Below are positions 1 through 9,049 of a stretch of DNA of 64,000 nucleotides, one piece after another (the first letter of the stretch is position 1; each line of letters begins with the position of its first letter). Both the position numbers and the translations under genes were made by a program. The stretch comes from Berberis thunbergii. Lineage: Eukaryota; Streptophyta; Magnoliopsida; Ranunculales; Berberidaceae. Location of the stretch: contig QNQO01006979.1 of assembly GCA_003290165.1 (NCBI GenBank), forward strand, positions 62,001 to 126,000, read 5' to 3'. A model generated the notes under the pieces. The model was not told where the DNA came from. It worked only from the letters and a program-made list of their open reading frames with translations, and did no database searches.

Positions 1-42
1 TTACCAGGTTTCCCATCCAGATTGTTCTGCCTGGTAAGCATG

Positions 43-120
43 GATTGTTCTGCCTTTAAACGCAGCAATAGTGTGTTCAACACATCCAGATTCATTTAAG
101 GTGTCAGCGTGAAGGTTAAC
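43..120 (-). pseudogene. Captured urease exon fragment
   Basis: Read on the minus strand, a CTACAG acceptor is followed by an open segment encoding [20 protein letters not shown] and then TIHAY. This matches the conserved plant urease catalytic-subunit region [28 protein letters not shown]. The match breaks after TIHAY, just before the GAGGGHAPD segment; the next codons reuse a GGCAGAACAATC motif present twice at the breakpoint. In intact urease this region is part of the nickel-dependent active-site domain that hydrolyses urea. Here only about 26 codons remain, so no activity is possible. It is most likely a captured exon with its 3' splice site. Confidence 0.7.
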
Positions 121-524
121 CTGTAGAAAGATATCATTAAGGCTTGATAGTATAGAGCATTAATATTTTATGAAAAGCATCATTCTCACTCAACATGTTT
201 GTTTAATGAATTATGGATCACAGGTTTTGTTTTGAACTATTGATGACTCAATTTGAGAATTTTCACTAAATATTTGGAAATCAGCAATGTTGGGCAGTGG
301 AATCAATGTTTGATTGTGAACCCAAGGGCAGTATCTCTCACTGTATTTAATTCCATCCACTACATAATTTATCAAGTTTTCTTTGCTCAAAACATTCATA
401 CATGAAAGGCTTACTCCTTACACCCTCATGTCGTGACTCATGAGACATTGCATGATTGTAACACTCACAATCCGCCTTCATGTTTATAAACCTTGTTTTT
501 GGGAAAATAAACAGATAAATAAAA

Positions 525-955
525 TTACAAAATATATACACCCATACAGATATAAGATATGCATATCCAAAGCAAAAATGTCCTAGGAAATATAGCTGTG
601 TCTGCGCCAAATATACAAATTAACCATAGTGTAACATCAGGCATGGTGAACACATACCACAAAGAAAAGGAAAGGTATCCAGCACACCAAACTTTTCCTC
701 TTGACCTGTCAGACAACATAAACTTCACATCTGAACAATATTGTGTGTGTATCATTGAAAAACAGGAATGAATGAAAAAATCTAACCTGTATTTCTGGCA
801 ACAAACCGGAGGTATTGCAAACAAGAATGGCAGCAATGGCACCAGCAACTGAAATCAGCTCACTGTCAATTCCTAGCAATCCGGACAGCACCAGCAATCT
901 CTCAGCCATAGAACACGCAGCACACGCGCGTTTCTGCGACAAATCCCGAATGTAC
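525..955 (-). other. Unrecognised exon-like segments beside CAG-rich DNA
   Basis: On the minus strand a segment near 785-855 encodes AGAIAAILVCNTSGLLPEIQ and ends at a good donor (ATACAG|GTTAGA). After about 70 bp an acceptor-like CTGACAG precedes a hydrophobic open stretch (about 545-710) with residues such as LSFSLWYVFTMPDVTLWLIC. Together they look like two exons of a multi-pass membrane protein. I do not recognise the family, and joining them at the obvious sites does not keep one frame. The 5' side of the first segment runs straight into CAG/GCA repeats, as at other capture junctions in this window. Confidence 0.25.
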
Positions 956-957
956 AC

Positions 958-1136
958 CGGACTGCCCAAATCAGCCAGCATACACACGCTCCAACCAAAC
1001 GCTGCTACATACAGCAGCAAACACAGCAGCAACAGCAATGCAGCACAGCAGCAACGCAGCGCCTCAGCAGCAGCAGCAGCGCAGCGCAGCGCAGCGCAGC
1101 GCAGCGCAGCGCAGCGCAGCGCAGCAACAACAGCAT
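958..1136. repeat. CAG/GCGCA-rich filler
   Basis: A GC-rich stretch of interrupted CAG and GCAGC units ends in a perfect run of CAGCG repeats at about 1080-1125. Its base composition is unlike the AT-rich surroundings. It abuts an exon-like fragment. Similar tracts border captured fragments at 18110-18205, 20555-20735, 22160-22390 and 23395-23690. Poly-Ala, Gln/Ser and Cys open frames through it on both strands are composition artefacts. Confidence 0.75.
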
Positions 1137-1501
1137 AACCGTGTCGCAGTCGCGCTTTCGCTGCATTAGTCAACCCAGATGATCTTCCCACATTTTCAAT
1201 ACGATCAAGCTTCCTCTAAAGACACCATTAAATCACAAGCATTGAATATCACACAAGTTTGGAAGGCACCAAACCATAACACAGTATCAATTATCAAATA
1301 TGAAAAACATCACAATGCAATTGTAGTGTGACATGTACAAGTGGCATGAACCAAAAAGGAAATGTTTTAAGGCTGAACATGAAGAGCTGTGTTGATCCAT
1401 GGAAAGAGTTCTCTTTACTACTAACTTTCTGTGTAATTCATATATCCAATACGAGCCGTGAGCTTACAATATCACTATATGGACTAAAAAAAAATGAATA
1501 C

Positions 1502-1663
1502 CTGAAATTCTTGTTGCACCAAGCAATTGCCTCCACGTACATTCAAGGGACATTTCAACGCCAAGTCTTCTGAAATAAAACCCGTGCCATCAGTATGTAT
1601 CAAGGCTTCCCCATCATCAACATAGTAAACTGAGCATCCTTCCAGTTCTTGATCAAAACATCA
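1502..1663 (-). pseudogene. Captured RDR-like RNA-dependent RNA polymerase exon
   Basis: A 162-nt minus-strand exon is bounded by TTTGCAG (acceptor) and TTTCAG|GTATTC (donor). It encodes residues including YVDDGEALIHTDGTGFISED and LALKCP. IHTDGTGFISEDLAL is a signature of the N-terminal part of eukaryotic RdRP domains, closest as I recall it to plant RDR3-type proteins. These act in RNA silencing by making double-stranded RNA. Read in phase 0 the exon opens with a TGA codon, so it is either mutated or used in a different phase. The DLDGD-type catalytic motif is not present in this exon. It is a host-gene fragment, not a viral polymerase. Confidence 0.6.
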
Positions 1664-2640
1664 CTGCAAATCCAAACTAATCAAATACAAAAGTCTGAAA
1701 ACCCAATAATGCATATTGTTACAATGTGCTAAAGATCAATGGATCAGTTTCATTTGTAATTAGAGCATTATTTTAAGGACTTCCACAAAACTCAGATTGG
1801 AAAGACTCGATTAAATATAAGCACACCTTCTTTGACAGTATGGAGTTTGCAGAACAAAAACTGAACTCTCGTTGACAGACATTGGCAACTTGATACACTG
1901 AACTCTGTTGCATAAACAGAAAAGTCTTTAGCATAAGGTTCTTAGAATCTAGCATCTGGTTCTTGAAGTGTACATGCCTACAATAAAATTTCATGCATCT
2001 TCGTGGCACTTCTCCTAGCCTTGCAAAATTTTCTATGGTCAAAACACCAGATTATAATAAAAATAATTGTACATGTTGATGATATTAGAGCGGGGTATTA
2101 TAAGTTATCCTAGCTAAGCAATTCAATCACTTCAGGTCATCTTATGAGTGACCCATTCCTGGCACGACACTTCTTATAATAAGCTTTCCGAGTTCATAAT
2201 CAGTCACAGATAATCATGTGTTAGAAATGAAAGGAAGGTGATTAAAGGAATTCGTATCCACTCTGTACACAGATTTCCATCTTATTCCTTAAGGTAACAT
2301 GAACTTGGTATTTTTGTTCATATTTCATACTGAATCTAACTGTGCAATGCATGAAATATGAGACCAACACAACGTAAGTGGTAAATGTGATTATGCATGA
2401 ATGGGGCAGATTATAATAAACTTCTTGTGTGCTAAGGACTTATGTGTTCAAAATACTTTTCAGTGATTCAAAGTTATCGCGGAGCACACCAAGCAGTCAG
2501 TACTAAGCACAGTATCAATACTAGTAGTGAGCAAATTCCACACTACGATACATTCAAAGTGGGTGTGCTTATATGAGTCTTCTCATTCTCCAATCAAGTC
2601 TAATTTGGTTTACTAGAAAATCCAAAAAAGGAATGGGACC
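1664..2640. other. Intron-like spacer without recognised gene
   Basis: AT-rich DNA with no similarity I can name. A minus-strand frame at 1773-2042 is open but low in complexity and unrecognised; its first part (ENFARLGEVPRRCMKFYC) ends near a GT and might be an exon of the neighbouring RDR-like gene. This is not supported enough to call. Confidence 0.4.
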
Positions 2641-2651
2641 TTTGAAAAAAA

Positions 2652-2942
2652 TATGATTGCATGCATACTTAAAATGACTAAGTATTTGATCAAAAATCTC
2701 AGCAAATGTGTGTTGAACACAAACACATTAATTGCAACTAAGTCTCTAAAATCCTTTGGGACAAGAATTCCAGATGCAAAAGTCTTTATAAATGTGAGGT
2801 TCTTCAGAAGGGAACCATATGTCTGCTTGGTTGAAGGCTCAATCCTGTCTGGCTCTAGAAAGCGGAAAACGAGTTTGGTCTTGATTGGTTTGAAAGCAAA
2901 ATACTTCTTAGGAAGCACACCTCGGGTGAGGAGATGTAATTG
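2652..2942 (-). pseudogene. Captured GDPD-like (glycerophosphodiester phosphodiesterase) exon
   Basis: The minus-strand frame encodes [20 protein letters not shown] followed by [20 protein letters not shown] and KD. This resembles the central part of plant GDPD5/6-type glycerophosphodiester phosphodiesterases, where a segment like [22 protein letters not shown] precedes the C-terminal part of the TIM barrel. Intact enzymes hydrolyse glycerophosphodiesters to glycerol-3-phosphate and an alcohol. After VPKD the reading runs into unrelated AT-rich sequence, either an intron or a capture breakpoint. Catalytic His and metal-binding residues from the N-terminal half are absent. The family call is from memory of the motif, with moderate confidence. 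Confidence 0.5.
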
Positions 2943-3256
2943 ACAATAACTCATCTTGATATAGAGAGCACATAACTTATCATACTCAGATTATGTTGTG
3001 CAAAGAATGTGTCGTACTGAAATTAAAAGAGCGAAAAGACATGATGCATGAGTAAGGCATATTCTGTGCATTTCAACATATATGTATGTGTGTGTGTATT
3101 TCTGAAGTAAAGAGTTATTCATTACCCAAATGGCATAATAATGGTAATCAGATAGAAGAAAGAAGTTACCAATGTTTGGAAATCTTTCGCCATCAAATCA
3201 ATATTGGACTTCTAGTCTTACTCATTAGCTCTAAGTTTAGACAATATGAAACTTAC

Positions 3257-3588
3257 CACTATAGCGACCCATTAACTTCACGACACCAATACAGTTTTAA
3301 GAACTTTCAGCTTCGACATGTGCTTCATTAATTGCACGTTGAGCCTCTTCAACAGCAGTATCAAAACCGAATGATTTGTCAATAACCTAAGCCAACAGGA
3401 AATCATGACAAAAATATGAGACAGATAATATTTGGATTAACTCACAGTTTTAGAACTAATTAGAAAATCAATAAAAATTGGTTGAATATCAAATTTGCAG
3501 CTACAGTCCTAACAAGTACCGGTATGTCATTATCAATAGTCTTGGGAACTCCTGCAACTGCAACTTTGAGACCGCATCTTTTGATTTC
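3257..3588 (-). pseudogene. Captured ATP-dependent phosphofructokinase fragment (two exons, stop codon)
   Basis: Two minus-strand exons with clean GT-AG borders are seen. Exon 3520-3588 encodes KRCGLKVAVAGVPKTIDNDI. Exon 3257-3386 encodes VIDKSFGFDTAVEEAQRAIN, then EAHVEAES and VVKLMGRYSG. Joined in phase they give the PFK signature PKTIDND (substrate-binding TID motif) and GFDTA. Both matches fit the plant PFKA-type family, which phosphorylates fructose-6-phosphate in glycolysis. A TAA at 3297-3299 interrupts the frame where relatives read VEN. Upstream and downstream exons are missing, so this is a dead fragment of about 65 codons. The intron between the exons (3387-3519) is preserved, which argues for DNA-level capture rather than retroposition. 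Confidence 0.82.
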
Positions 3589-3619
3589 CTGCATAAATAA
3601 GATAACTACAAGATCAGAA

Positions 3620-4600
3620 ACTATAGCTAAAGATAACTGACTGTAGAGTCGGATCTTGATAACATCTTAACCAATGTTATACTGTTAGTAACTTAGGACT
3701 TTGGATAAAGGACTCAATTTAGCAAAAGATCATTGAGTGGCTCACTCTCCCAGAGGCTAAGAACTTATCACATCGGTTAGGAAAGGGCGAGGGATTGGGC
3801 GAGGCGAAGAAGGTGCACCCCTGATGTGATTGAAGAGCCTGTAGTTGATTCAGGACCAAGGTCAGATGATATCATCTGCCTACAGGTATCAGGGAGCACA
3901 GGAAGGACTGAATTCGTAAGGCTGCACAGGATAAAAAAAAATATCAAAATGAAAACAGCCAGCTATAGCAAAATTATTACATGTTGTATCATTCTTATGC
4001 CGATAGTGATTGTTATAAACTTGAAACTGATGGAGAAGTTATAAAAACAGATCATCCACACAGCCTTGAACCCACAAATCAAACTAAAAACACCTTAAAA
4101 TGAAAGCATAAGAAATCCATAACATCTAAAAAGCAATTACTTCATCTCATACTTCTATCATTAGCATTGAAAAGTGTCCATGCCAATTTTAGCATCTCAT
4201 TGATAGTTGATATATGGACTCTGTATTATGCCAAATTGTATATTTTCAAAATACGATAGTACCAATACTTCATAAATACTTATACTTTCCCATTTCCACA
4301 TCCTAAACAAGGAGAAGGAATCTGCTTACTATGGCTTTACCAATGGTTTAACCTGCATACTTAGTCATATAAATTGTGTAATGATCTTAGGATTTTCAGG
4401 AGTATATTCTGCACAGAGAAATACAAACAGATAAAAGATAAAATAAATGCAATATTCCTTAACAGTGGCCAATCCAAATAAATCCTATAAAAGTTTTGAC
4501 TGCAAGTGAGCATCTAAACCCCTTTCCTCTATTTGCGAATGTTAAAAGACTGCTGGCATATGAATTGAATACTTACCCAGGCAGTCATCTTGATTCTTCA
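3620..4600. other. Spacer without recognised gene
   Basis: AT-rich sequence with a short GC-richer patch at about 3780-3910. A 72-codon plus-strand frame there has no features I recognise. No splice-bounded exon could be identified. Confidence 0.4.
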
Positions 4601-4624
4601 GCAGAACTCAATGTCACTCCACGA

Positions 4625-5100
4625 GGTTTCCCACAATGTCGACATACAAACTCAATTGTTTCCCACAATGTCGACATCACCGAATCAAAACCTCTTCTTC
4701 AAAAGCAAACCGGTTCAAAATCATGAAAAAAAGGAGAACAACATTAGCAATTTCTCAAATAGAAACCCAATCAAGAAAAGAAATCAAAGCAATTCCATAT
4801 ACCCACTCACGACAATCTCTTTCCTTGCGAACTCACACACGACAATCTCTCTATCTCTATCTCCTTCTTCTTCGTGCAGCAAAAACAGTGTTCAACATTC
4901 TTCTTCTTCGACGAACTCTTCTTCAAGAACATGTGGAGATGGAACAAATTTTTGGAACAAATTTAGGGTTTCGGGAGATCTGTGGGGAGATGGAACAAAT
5001 TTTTGGATTATAAACAAAAGTGGGAAAGCACAATTTTTGGAGCGGGAACGCAAAATTTGGAGCGGGAATCGCAAAATTTGGAGCGGGAATCGCCCGCGAG
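4625..5100. repeat. Short tandem repeats before the right terminus of element A
   Basis: Two small arrays. At about 4627-4678 the word TTTCCCACAATGTCGACAT occurs twice, 31 bp apart. At about 5037-5096 a 21-bp unit built on GGAGCGGGAATCGCAAAATT occurs about three times. Between them lies C/T-rich sequence (4800-4930). The short frames translated here on both strands (repeated AIPAPNF or AKFGAG units) are repeat artefacts. Confidence 0.6.
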
Positions 5101-5144
5101 AAATCTGACTCCATTTCTTCCACACTTCCATGTGCATTGCACGT

Positions 5145-5541
5145 GCCGTTTAGCAACGGTTTTAAGCCGTTGGTCACTTTATCTACGGTTCTGAGCCGTG
5201 GCTAACACACCAACGGTTTAGAACCGTTGCTAAATTTTTTTTTGCAACGGTTTTGAGCCGTTGCTATCCCTAGCCACGGTTTAAAACCGTTGCTAAATTT
5301 TTTGTTGCAACGGTTTGGGGCCGTTGCTAATGATGCCCACGGTCAACAGCCGTTGCTAATATTAGCCACGGTGTTTAGCCGTGCCCAATATACCAACGGT
5401 TTTAAGCCGTGGCCAGGTTTTTTTTACCCACGGTTTTAAGCCGTTGGTACATATAGCTACGGTTTTAGGCCGTGGCAAATAAACCAACGGTTTAAAACCG
5501 TGGCCAGCTCGGCGTAGCTAAAAGGGGTTTTTGGTGTAGTG
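5145..5541. repeat. Right subterminal array and terminus of CACTA element A
   Basis: About a dozen near-palindromic units of the form (C)AACGG/CCACGG-TTTTAAGCC-GTTGC/GTGGC, in both orientations and spaced 25-45 bp, run up to the terminus. In CACTA elements such subterminal repeats are bound by the TNPA-type protein. The final bases are the 14-bp inverted terminal repeat. The next three bases, TTA, are the candidate right target-site copy. Confidence 0.85.
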
Positions 5542-5594
5542 TTAGTCAAACTTAAATGAGAATTTCTGAGATGGGTTTATGGTTGTTGTTTGTT

Positions 5595-6398
5595 GATATT
5601 GCAAGACATGTGATGCATAGAAGTAATGGAGATGTAGCAGTTGATCATTATCATCTGTATCAGGTAACAATTTTTTGACATTTATTTTGATGTTCATTTC
5701 TTACATATTAATCCAATAAGACATTCTTTCATCTCAGCGTCATTTTCTTTGCTACCCTCATTATGTAATTGTTTAGTATAATCTAAATGTCAAGTCAAAG
5801 TTATAACAATGATGACGGAGATTCTAATGTAAATCATGCAGTAAGGCATCCTTGTGAAGAATAAAAAGTATAACTCATTCACTCAATTCAGTCCATCCTT
5901 TTTTTTTATAATATTGTATTTCTGTCTGAATATTCAGAAACAACAAGGTGGAATTATTGGGATTGTTATAAATGCCATATGGTTTGAACCTATCAGTAAC
6001 TCTTCAGCGGATAAAATGGCAGTGCAAAGAGCTCAGTCGTTCCTTATGAACTGGTAAGTATCTTCAGGCGTTAATGAACGCATAAAGACATAATTTAATG
6101 CAGGAAGAGTTTTTTCCTTAATTTGACGTTCATACTATGTAGGTTCTTGGATCCCATCATATTTGGAAAATATCCAGCAGAAATGCAAGACATTCTTGGA
6201 TCGGGTTTACCTATATTTTCAAGCATTGATCTAACAAAGCTACAAAGTGGCTTGGACTTCATCTGTATCAACCACTACACTAGTCTTTATGTCAAAGACT
6301 ACAGTTCCTCTACATGTGGACATGGCATGGGAAGTACAAGGACCGAAGGTTTTGCCTTACAAACCGGGGAAAAGGATGGCGTCCCAATTGGAGAACTA
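5595..6398 (+). pseudogene. Captured GH1 beta-glucosidase fragment (three exons)
   Basis: Three plus-strand exon segments are visible. The one ending at 5663 (CAG|GTAACA) encodes RSNGDVAVDHYHLYQ. Exon 5938-6053 encodes [20 protein letters not shown] and more, ending AQSFLMNW. Exon 6143-6398 encodes FLDPIIFGKYPAEMQDILGS and later SGLDFICINHYTSLYVKD and TEGF. These are standard plant GH1 landmarks, close to the BGLU45-47/beta-glucosidase 18 group that acts on monolignol glucosides. Phase is kept across the 6053/6143 junction (W-F codon). Exons that should separate the first and second segments, including the first catalytic Glu (TFNEP), are missing, so the captured DNA has an internal deletion. 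INHYTS is intact, but the second catalytic Glu (ENG) is absent. Confidence 0.85.
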
Positions 6399-6778
6399 GT
6401 ATGTAATTCAAATTACAACCCCTTTAATTTCCCTATCTTGTATTTTTCAACAGATAACTTATGCGTCTCTATGAATGATAACAAAATGATGAGTCTCTTG
6501 ATGGTAATTGAAGATCAAATGAGCATTTCATTCTTGATTAGTTAGTGAACACCATGTTTAGTACTGTTTATTTTGAGATGTTTTCTCAACTTTATAGACA
6601 TTGGTTTTATTAAGAACAAGCATCCCTTGTAGAAATGTGAATCACTTATCAGCCATCATGTCAGACAGGATGTTGCAGAAGGCCAAATATGCATATTCAG
6701 TGATCTATTCATATAACTTTGTCTTCTTATCCGAATTATTTGATCATCGTTGGTCTGTCTTTGTTGTCTGCCTTGCAG

Positions 6779-7095
6779 GTCTTCTTTACTCTAACTATGG
6801 TTGACATAGTGATTTCTCAAGCGAGGTCTTATGCACCAGATTCTTATTAAAGGACCCAAGATTATACTATTAGACGAGGCCACAAGTGCGCTTAATGTTG
6901 AATCTGAATGAGTGCTTCAAGATGCATTGGATCGAGTCATGGTGGAGCTGACTATTACTATTCAGAATGCTGATCTAATTGTAGTGGTAAAAAAATGGTC
7001 TCATAGCTGAAAAAATGAAAGCATGAAACGTTGATGAACATCAAGGATGGAGTTTATGCATTCCTTGTAGCACTTTCACATGGAGTCTGACAGAG
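6779..7095 (+). pseudogene. Captured ABCB transporter fragment with internal deletion
   Basis: After a TTGCAG acceptor the plus strand encodes VFFTLTMVDIVISQARSYAP, matching the membrane segment before the second nucleotide-binding domain of plant ABCB (P-glycoprotein-like) proteins. The reading then jumps directly to KGPKIILLLDEATSALNVES, the Walker B/D-loop of that domain, followed by VLQDALDRVMV and a degenerate NADLIVVV...G-IAEK-KHETLMNIKDGVYASL tail. Some 300 residues, including Walker A and the LSGGQ signature, are deleted between the two. A frame change at the junction and a stop after NVESE confirm decay. ABCB pieces also occur at 22850-23394 and near 36890. Confidence 0.85.
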
Positions 7096-7334
7096 TTTGC
7101 AAATCAGTGGCTAGAAAATGTTGCCATCTTTGGGCAATTGAAGTGACTTATTTAATTAGGTGAAGTTTGTAAATGATGTTGAATTGACGAGGGAACTTTA
7201 TGCCCATGCCATGTAGATTGTATATTTTTTGTGTATATTAAAAATTCACTGTCTATTTTCTGTTCCAATGACAGGTTTTTAGTTTTTATTGATGCAAGTT
7301 GAGGTGCCTAAAAATTGATTTTTTTCTAGGTAAG

Positions 7335-7802
7335 ATAACAGAACCGGCGCTTTTAACGTGTCGACAAAAAGTGTTAGCACAATCGGCGCTTTTAAGTGCC
7401 ATTAAAAAGGTTTTAATACAGGTTTGCTAACATAACCGGCGCTTTAAAAGCGTCGGAACAAGGTTTTTGCCGGCGCTTTCAAAGGTCTTTACTGGCGCTT
7501 TATAGCGTCATTAAAAGGGTATAAATACGGCGTTGGAGTTGACATATACATCTCTTTGGTCGCACTTATATAAGCCTTTTCGGCGCTTTTTAAAGCGCCG
7601 ACATTGTTAATTTGAACCGGCGCTTCACTTACAATGCCGGTAATCTTTTCGCGGCACAAACCTTTACCGGCGCTTCCTAAAATGCCATCTATGACCTAAA
7701 TAGGCACTTATTTCAATATACCAGTGCTTTGTAAAGCGCCGATAAAAACGAATCTGTTGTAGTAATCAAGAAAGTGCCGGTAAAAATGAATCTGTTGTAG
7801 TG
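7335..7802. repeat. Right subterminal array and terminus of CACTA element B
   Basis: About 10-12 copies of a palindromic word based on CCGGCGCTTT/AAAGCGCCGG in both orientations. The last 53 bp contain the terminal word GAATCTGTTGTAGT twice (7750-7763 and 7788-7801), separated by 38 bp. It is a doubled end, of which only the outer copy makes the boundary with gypsy sequence. TSD candidate ACC. Confidence 0.8.
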
Positions 7803-7807
7803 ACCCT

Positions 7808-7915
7808 TGATTAGTCCAACTTTCAATATAAGTGATTTGTATCCGTATTATGGAGATGAAGGTCCTATATCAATTGAACCAAATGAAGTTGCAGCCACAA
7901 CCACCCATGTGTTGC
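7808..7915 (+). repeat. Misplaced copy of the gypsy integrase-chromodomain linker
   Basis: This piece is nearly identical to about 11700-11805 (shared ATTAGTCCAACTTTCAATAT, TGAAGTTGCAGCCACAACCA), which normally lies just before the chromodomain. Here it precedes gag. It shows either a recombined dimer of the element or a template switch. Confidence 0.9.
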
Positions 7916-7918
7916 AGC

Positions 7919-8752
7919 TACAAAATTGAAGTGTCATGCTCTTGTTTGGTGGCAATAATATCAACGTAGTCGTGATCGAAAGGGCATTCAAAGAGTCAAC
8001 ACATGGGTTGAGATGAAGTTGAAGCTAGATGAGAAATTTCTTCCTCTGGATTATCCTCAAACTCTTTAAAAAAAATTCATCAATTGCACCAACGAAGTGA
8101 TCAGTCGGTGGAGTAGTATATAGAGATTTACTATAAGTTAATGAGTTGAGTTGATTTAAATGAGACAGATGATCAATTGGTGGCGCGGTATGTAAGCGGA
8201 CTGAAATATAGCTTGCGTGGAGAACTCATAATGCACTCTATTCATTCTCTTGAAGAGGCATATCAAAAGGCGCTTAAGGCTGAGGAGAAAATAAAATGGA
8301 GTTCGTTTAAGAAAGAAGAGAATTCTAAGACTTCACAAGAAAATATACTGTCTTACGGGAAGAAAAATTCAACATCTAGTGCTGAGCAAAACGTTCGCGC
8401 TACAGGAAGTGGTAAAGACAAGGCAAAAGTTGTTAAATCTTCGACTTTTACATGCTTTAGATGTGGGGAATCAGGGTATCTCTCTTATGAATGTCCTAAG
8501 AAGAAAGCCGAGATTAATCTTGTTGAAGAGGATGAAGAACTAGGCGAAGATGAGCCAATTTTTTACGAAGATCCAGATGATGATTTGGAGGAAGAATGTT
8601 GTGAACCGGATTTTGCAGCTAAGAGCCTTGTTATTCAATGGATTATGACGATCCAAGAAGATGATCAATGGGTGCGAAATAATATTTTCAGAACTTATTG
8701 TTTGTCCCATGGAAAGAAGTGCATTTTGATGATCGATTCGGGAAGTGTATAA
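7919..8752 (+). pseudogene. Gypsy gag with mutated zinc knuckle, running into protease
   Basis: The first part is recognisable but broken by stops: KLKCHALVWWQ, RVNTWVEMKLKLDEKFLPLD, YPQTL. An open frame from 8177 continues with LVARYVSGLKYSLRGELIMH and EEAYQKALKAEEK, the C-terminal Retrotrans_gag region. A CCHC zinc knuckle follows as CFRCGESGYLSYEC: the expected His is Tyr, which would be predicted to weaken RNA binding. After an acidic stretch the frame reaches the protease active-site region ILMIDSGSV and ends at a TAA (8750-8752). In live relatives gag coats the genomic RNA. Confidence 0.85.
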
Positions 8753-9049
8753 AATATTGTGTCCAAGCTTATGGTGGACAAATTGAAGCTGCCATGTGTA
8801 CGCCATCACAAGCCTTACAAGGTGTCGTGGTTCAAAAAAGGTGGGGAGGTGTTGGTGTCTCAAAGATGCAAAATCAAATTTTCTATCGGAAGGTATGAAG
8901 ATGAAATTTATTTCGATGTTCTTCCCATGGATGCTAGTCACTTACTTCTTGGTATGCCTTGGCAATTTGATCAAAATGTCCAACATGATGGGAAGAAAAA
9001 TATTTACTCTCTTGTCAAGAATGGAGTAAGTGTTTGTTGCAGCCCTTGA
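8753..9049 (+). pseudogene. Gypsy aspartic protease, C-terminal part
   Basis: This is the same frame as gag, separated from the DSG active-site triad only by the TAA at 8750-8752. It encodes NIVSKLMVDKLKLP, then FDVLPMDASHLLLGMPWQFD. DASHLLLGMPW is the conserved flap-to-C-terminal motif of plant gypsy retropepsins, which cut the Gag-Pol polyprotein. The frame closes at 9047-9049, and pol continues in a different frame from 9034. Confidence 0.85.

Larger units (their letters stand above)
1..5541. mobile_element. CACTA element A, right part (left end outside window)
   Basis: The right boundary is seen directly: TTTTTGGTGTAGTG ends at 5541, the reverse complement of a CACTACACCAAAAA terminus. 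It is preceded by about 390 bp of short palindromic subterminal units. No matching left CACTACACC terminus occurs in 1-5541, so the element probably starts upstream. All recognisable exons inside (urease-, RDR-, GDPD- and PFK-like) lie on the minus strand and are fragments. No transposase is visible, so this part is either non-autonomous or its transposase lies outside. The terminal sequence and subterminal unit match the right end of element C at 40883-41243, so A and C belong to one family. That positions 1-4600 belong to the same element is inference from the lack of another boundary. Confidence 0.65.
5542..7802. mobile_element. CACTA element B, right part
   Basis: The right boundary is CTGTTGTAGTG at 7792-7802, the reverse complement of a CACTACAACAG terminus. 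It is preceded by a subterminal array of CCGGCGCTTTTAAAGCGCCG-like units. The terminus and unit differ from those of A and C, so B is a separate CACTA family. No CACTACAACAG left end lies between 5542 and 7300. The simplest reading is that A inserted into B and B's left end lies outside the window. The region carries beta-glucosidase and ABCB transporter fragments on the plus strand and no transposase. Confidence 0.6.

Noticed and set aside
709..1191. 160-codon minus-strand ORF rich in Ala/Cys and the opposing Ala/Ser/Gln ORF at 815-1138
   Set aside because: Both are translations of interrupted CAG/GCA repeats fused to an exon fragment; open in several frames because of composition.
1502..1663. 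Endogenous viral polymerase
   Set aside because: The HTDGTGFISEDLAL motif belongs to the cellular eukaryotic RDR family, and the segment has plant splice borders.
5145..5541. Regularly spaced repeats that look superficially like a CRISPR array (also 7335-7802, 17473-17842, 40883-41243)
   Set aside because: Units alternate in orientation, spacing is irregular, and they abut CACTA termini with target duplications in a plant genome; they are subterminal binding sites.
6779..7095. Functional ABC transporter
   Set aside because: Lacks Walker A and the signature motif, has an internal deletion, frame change and stops.
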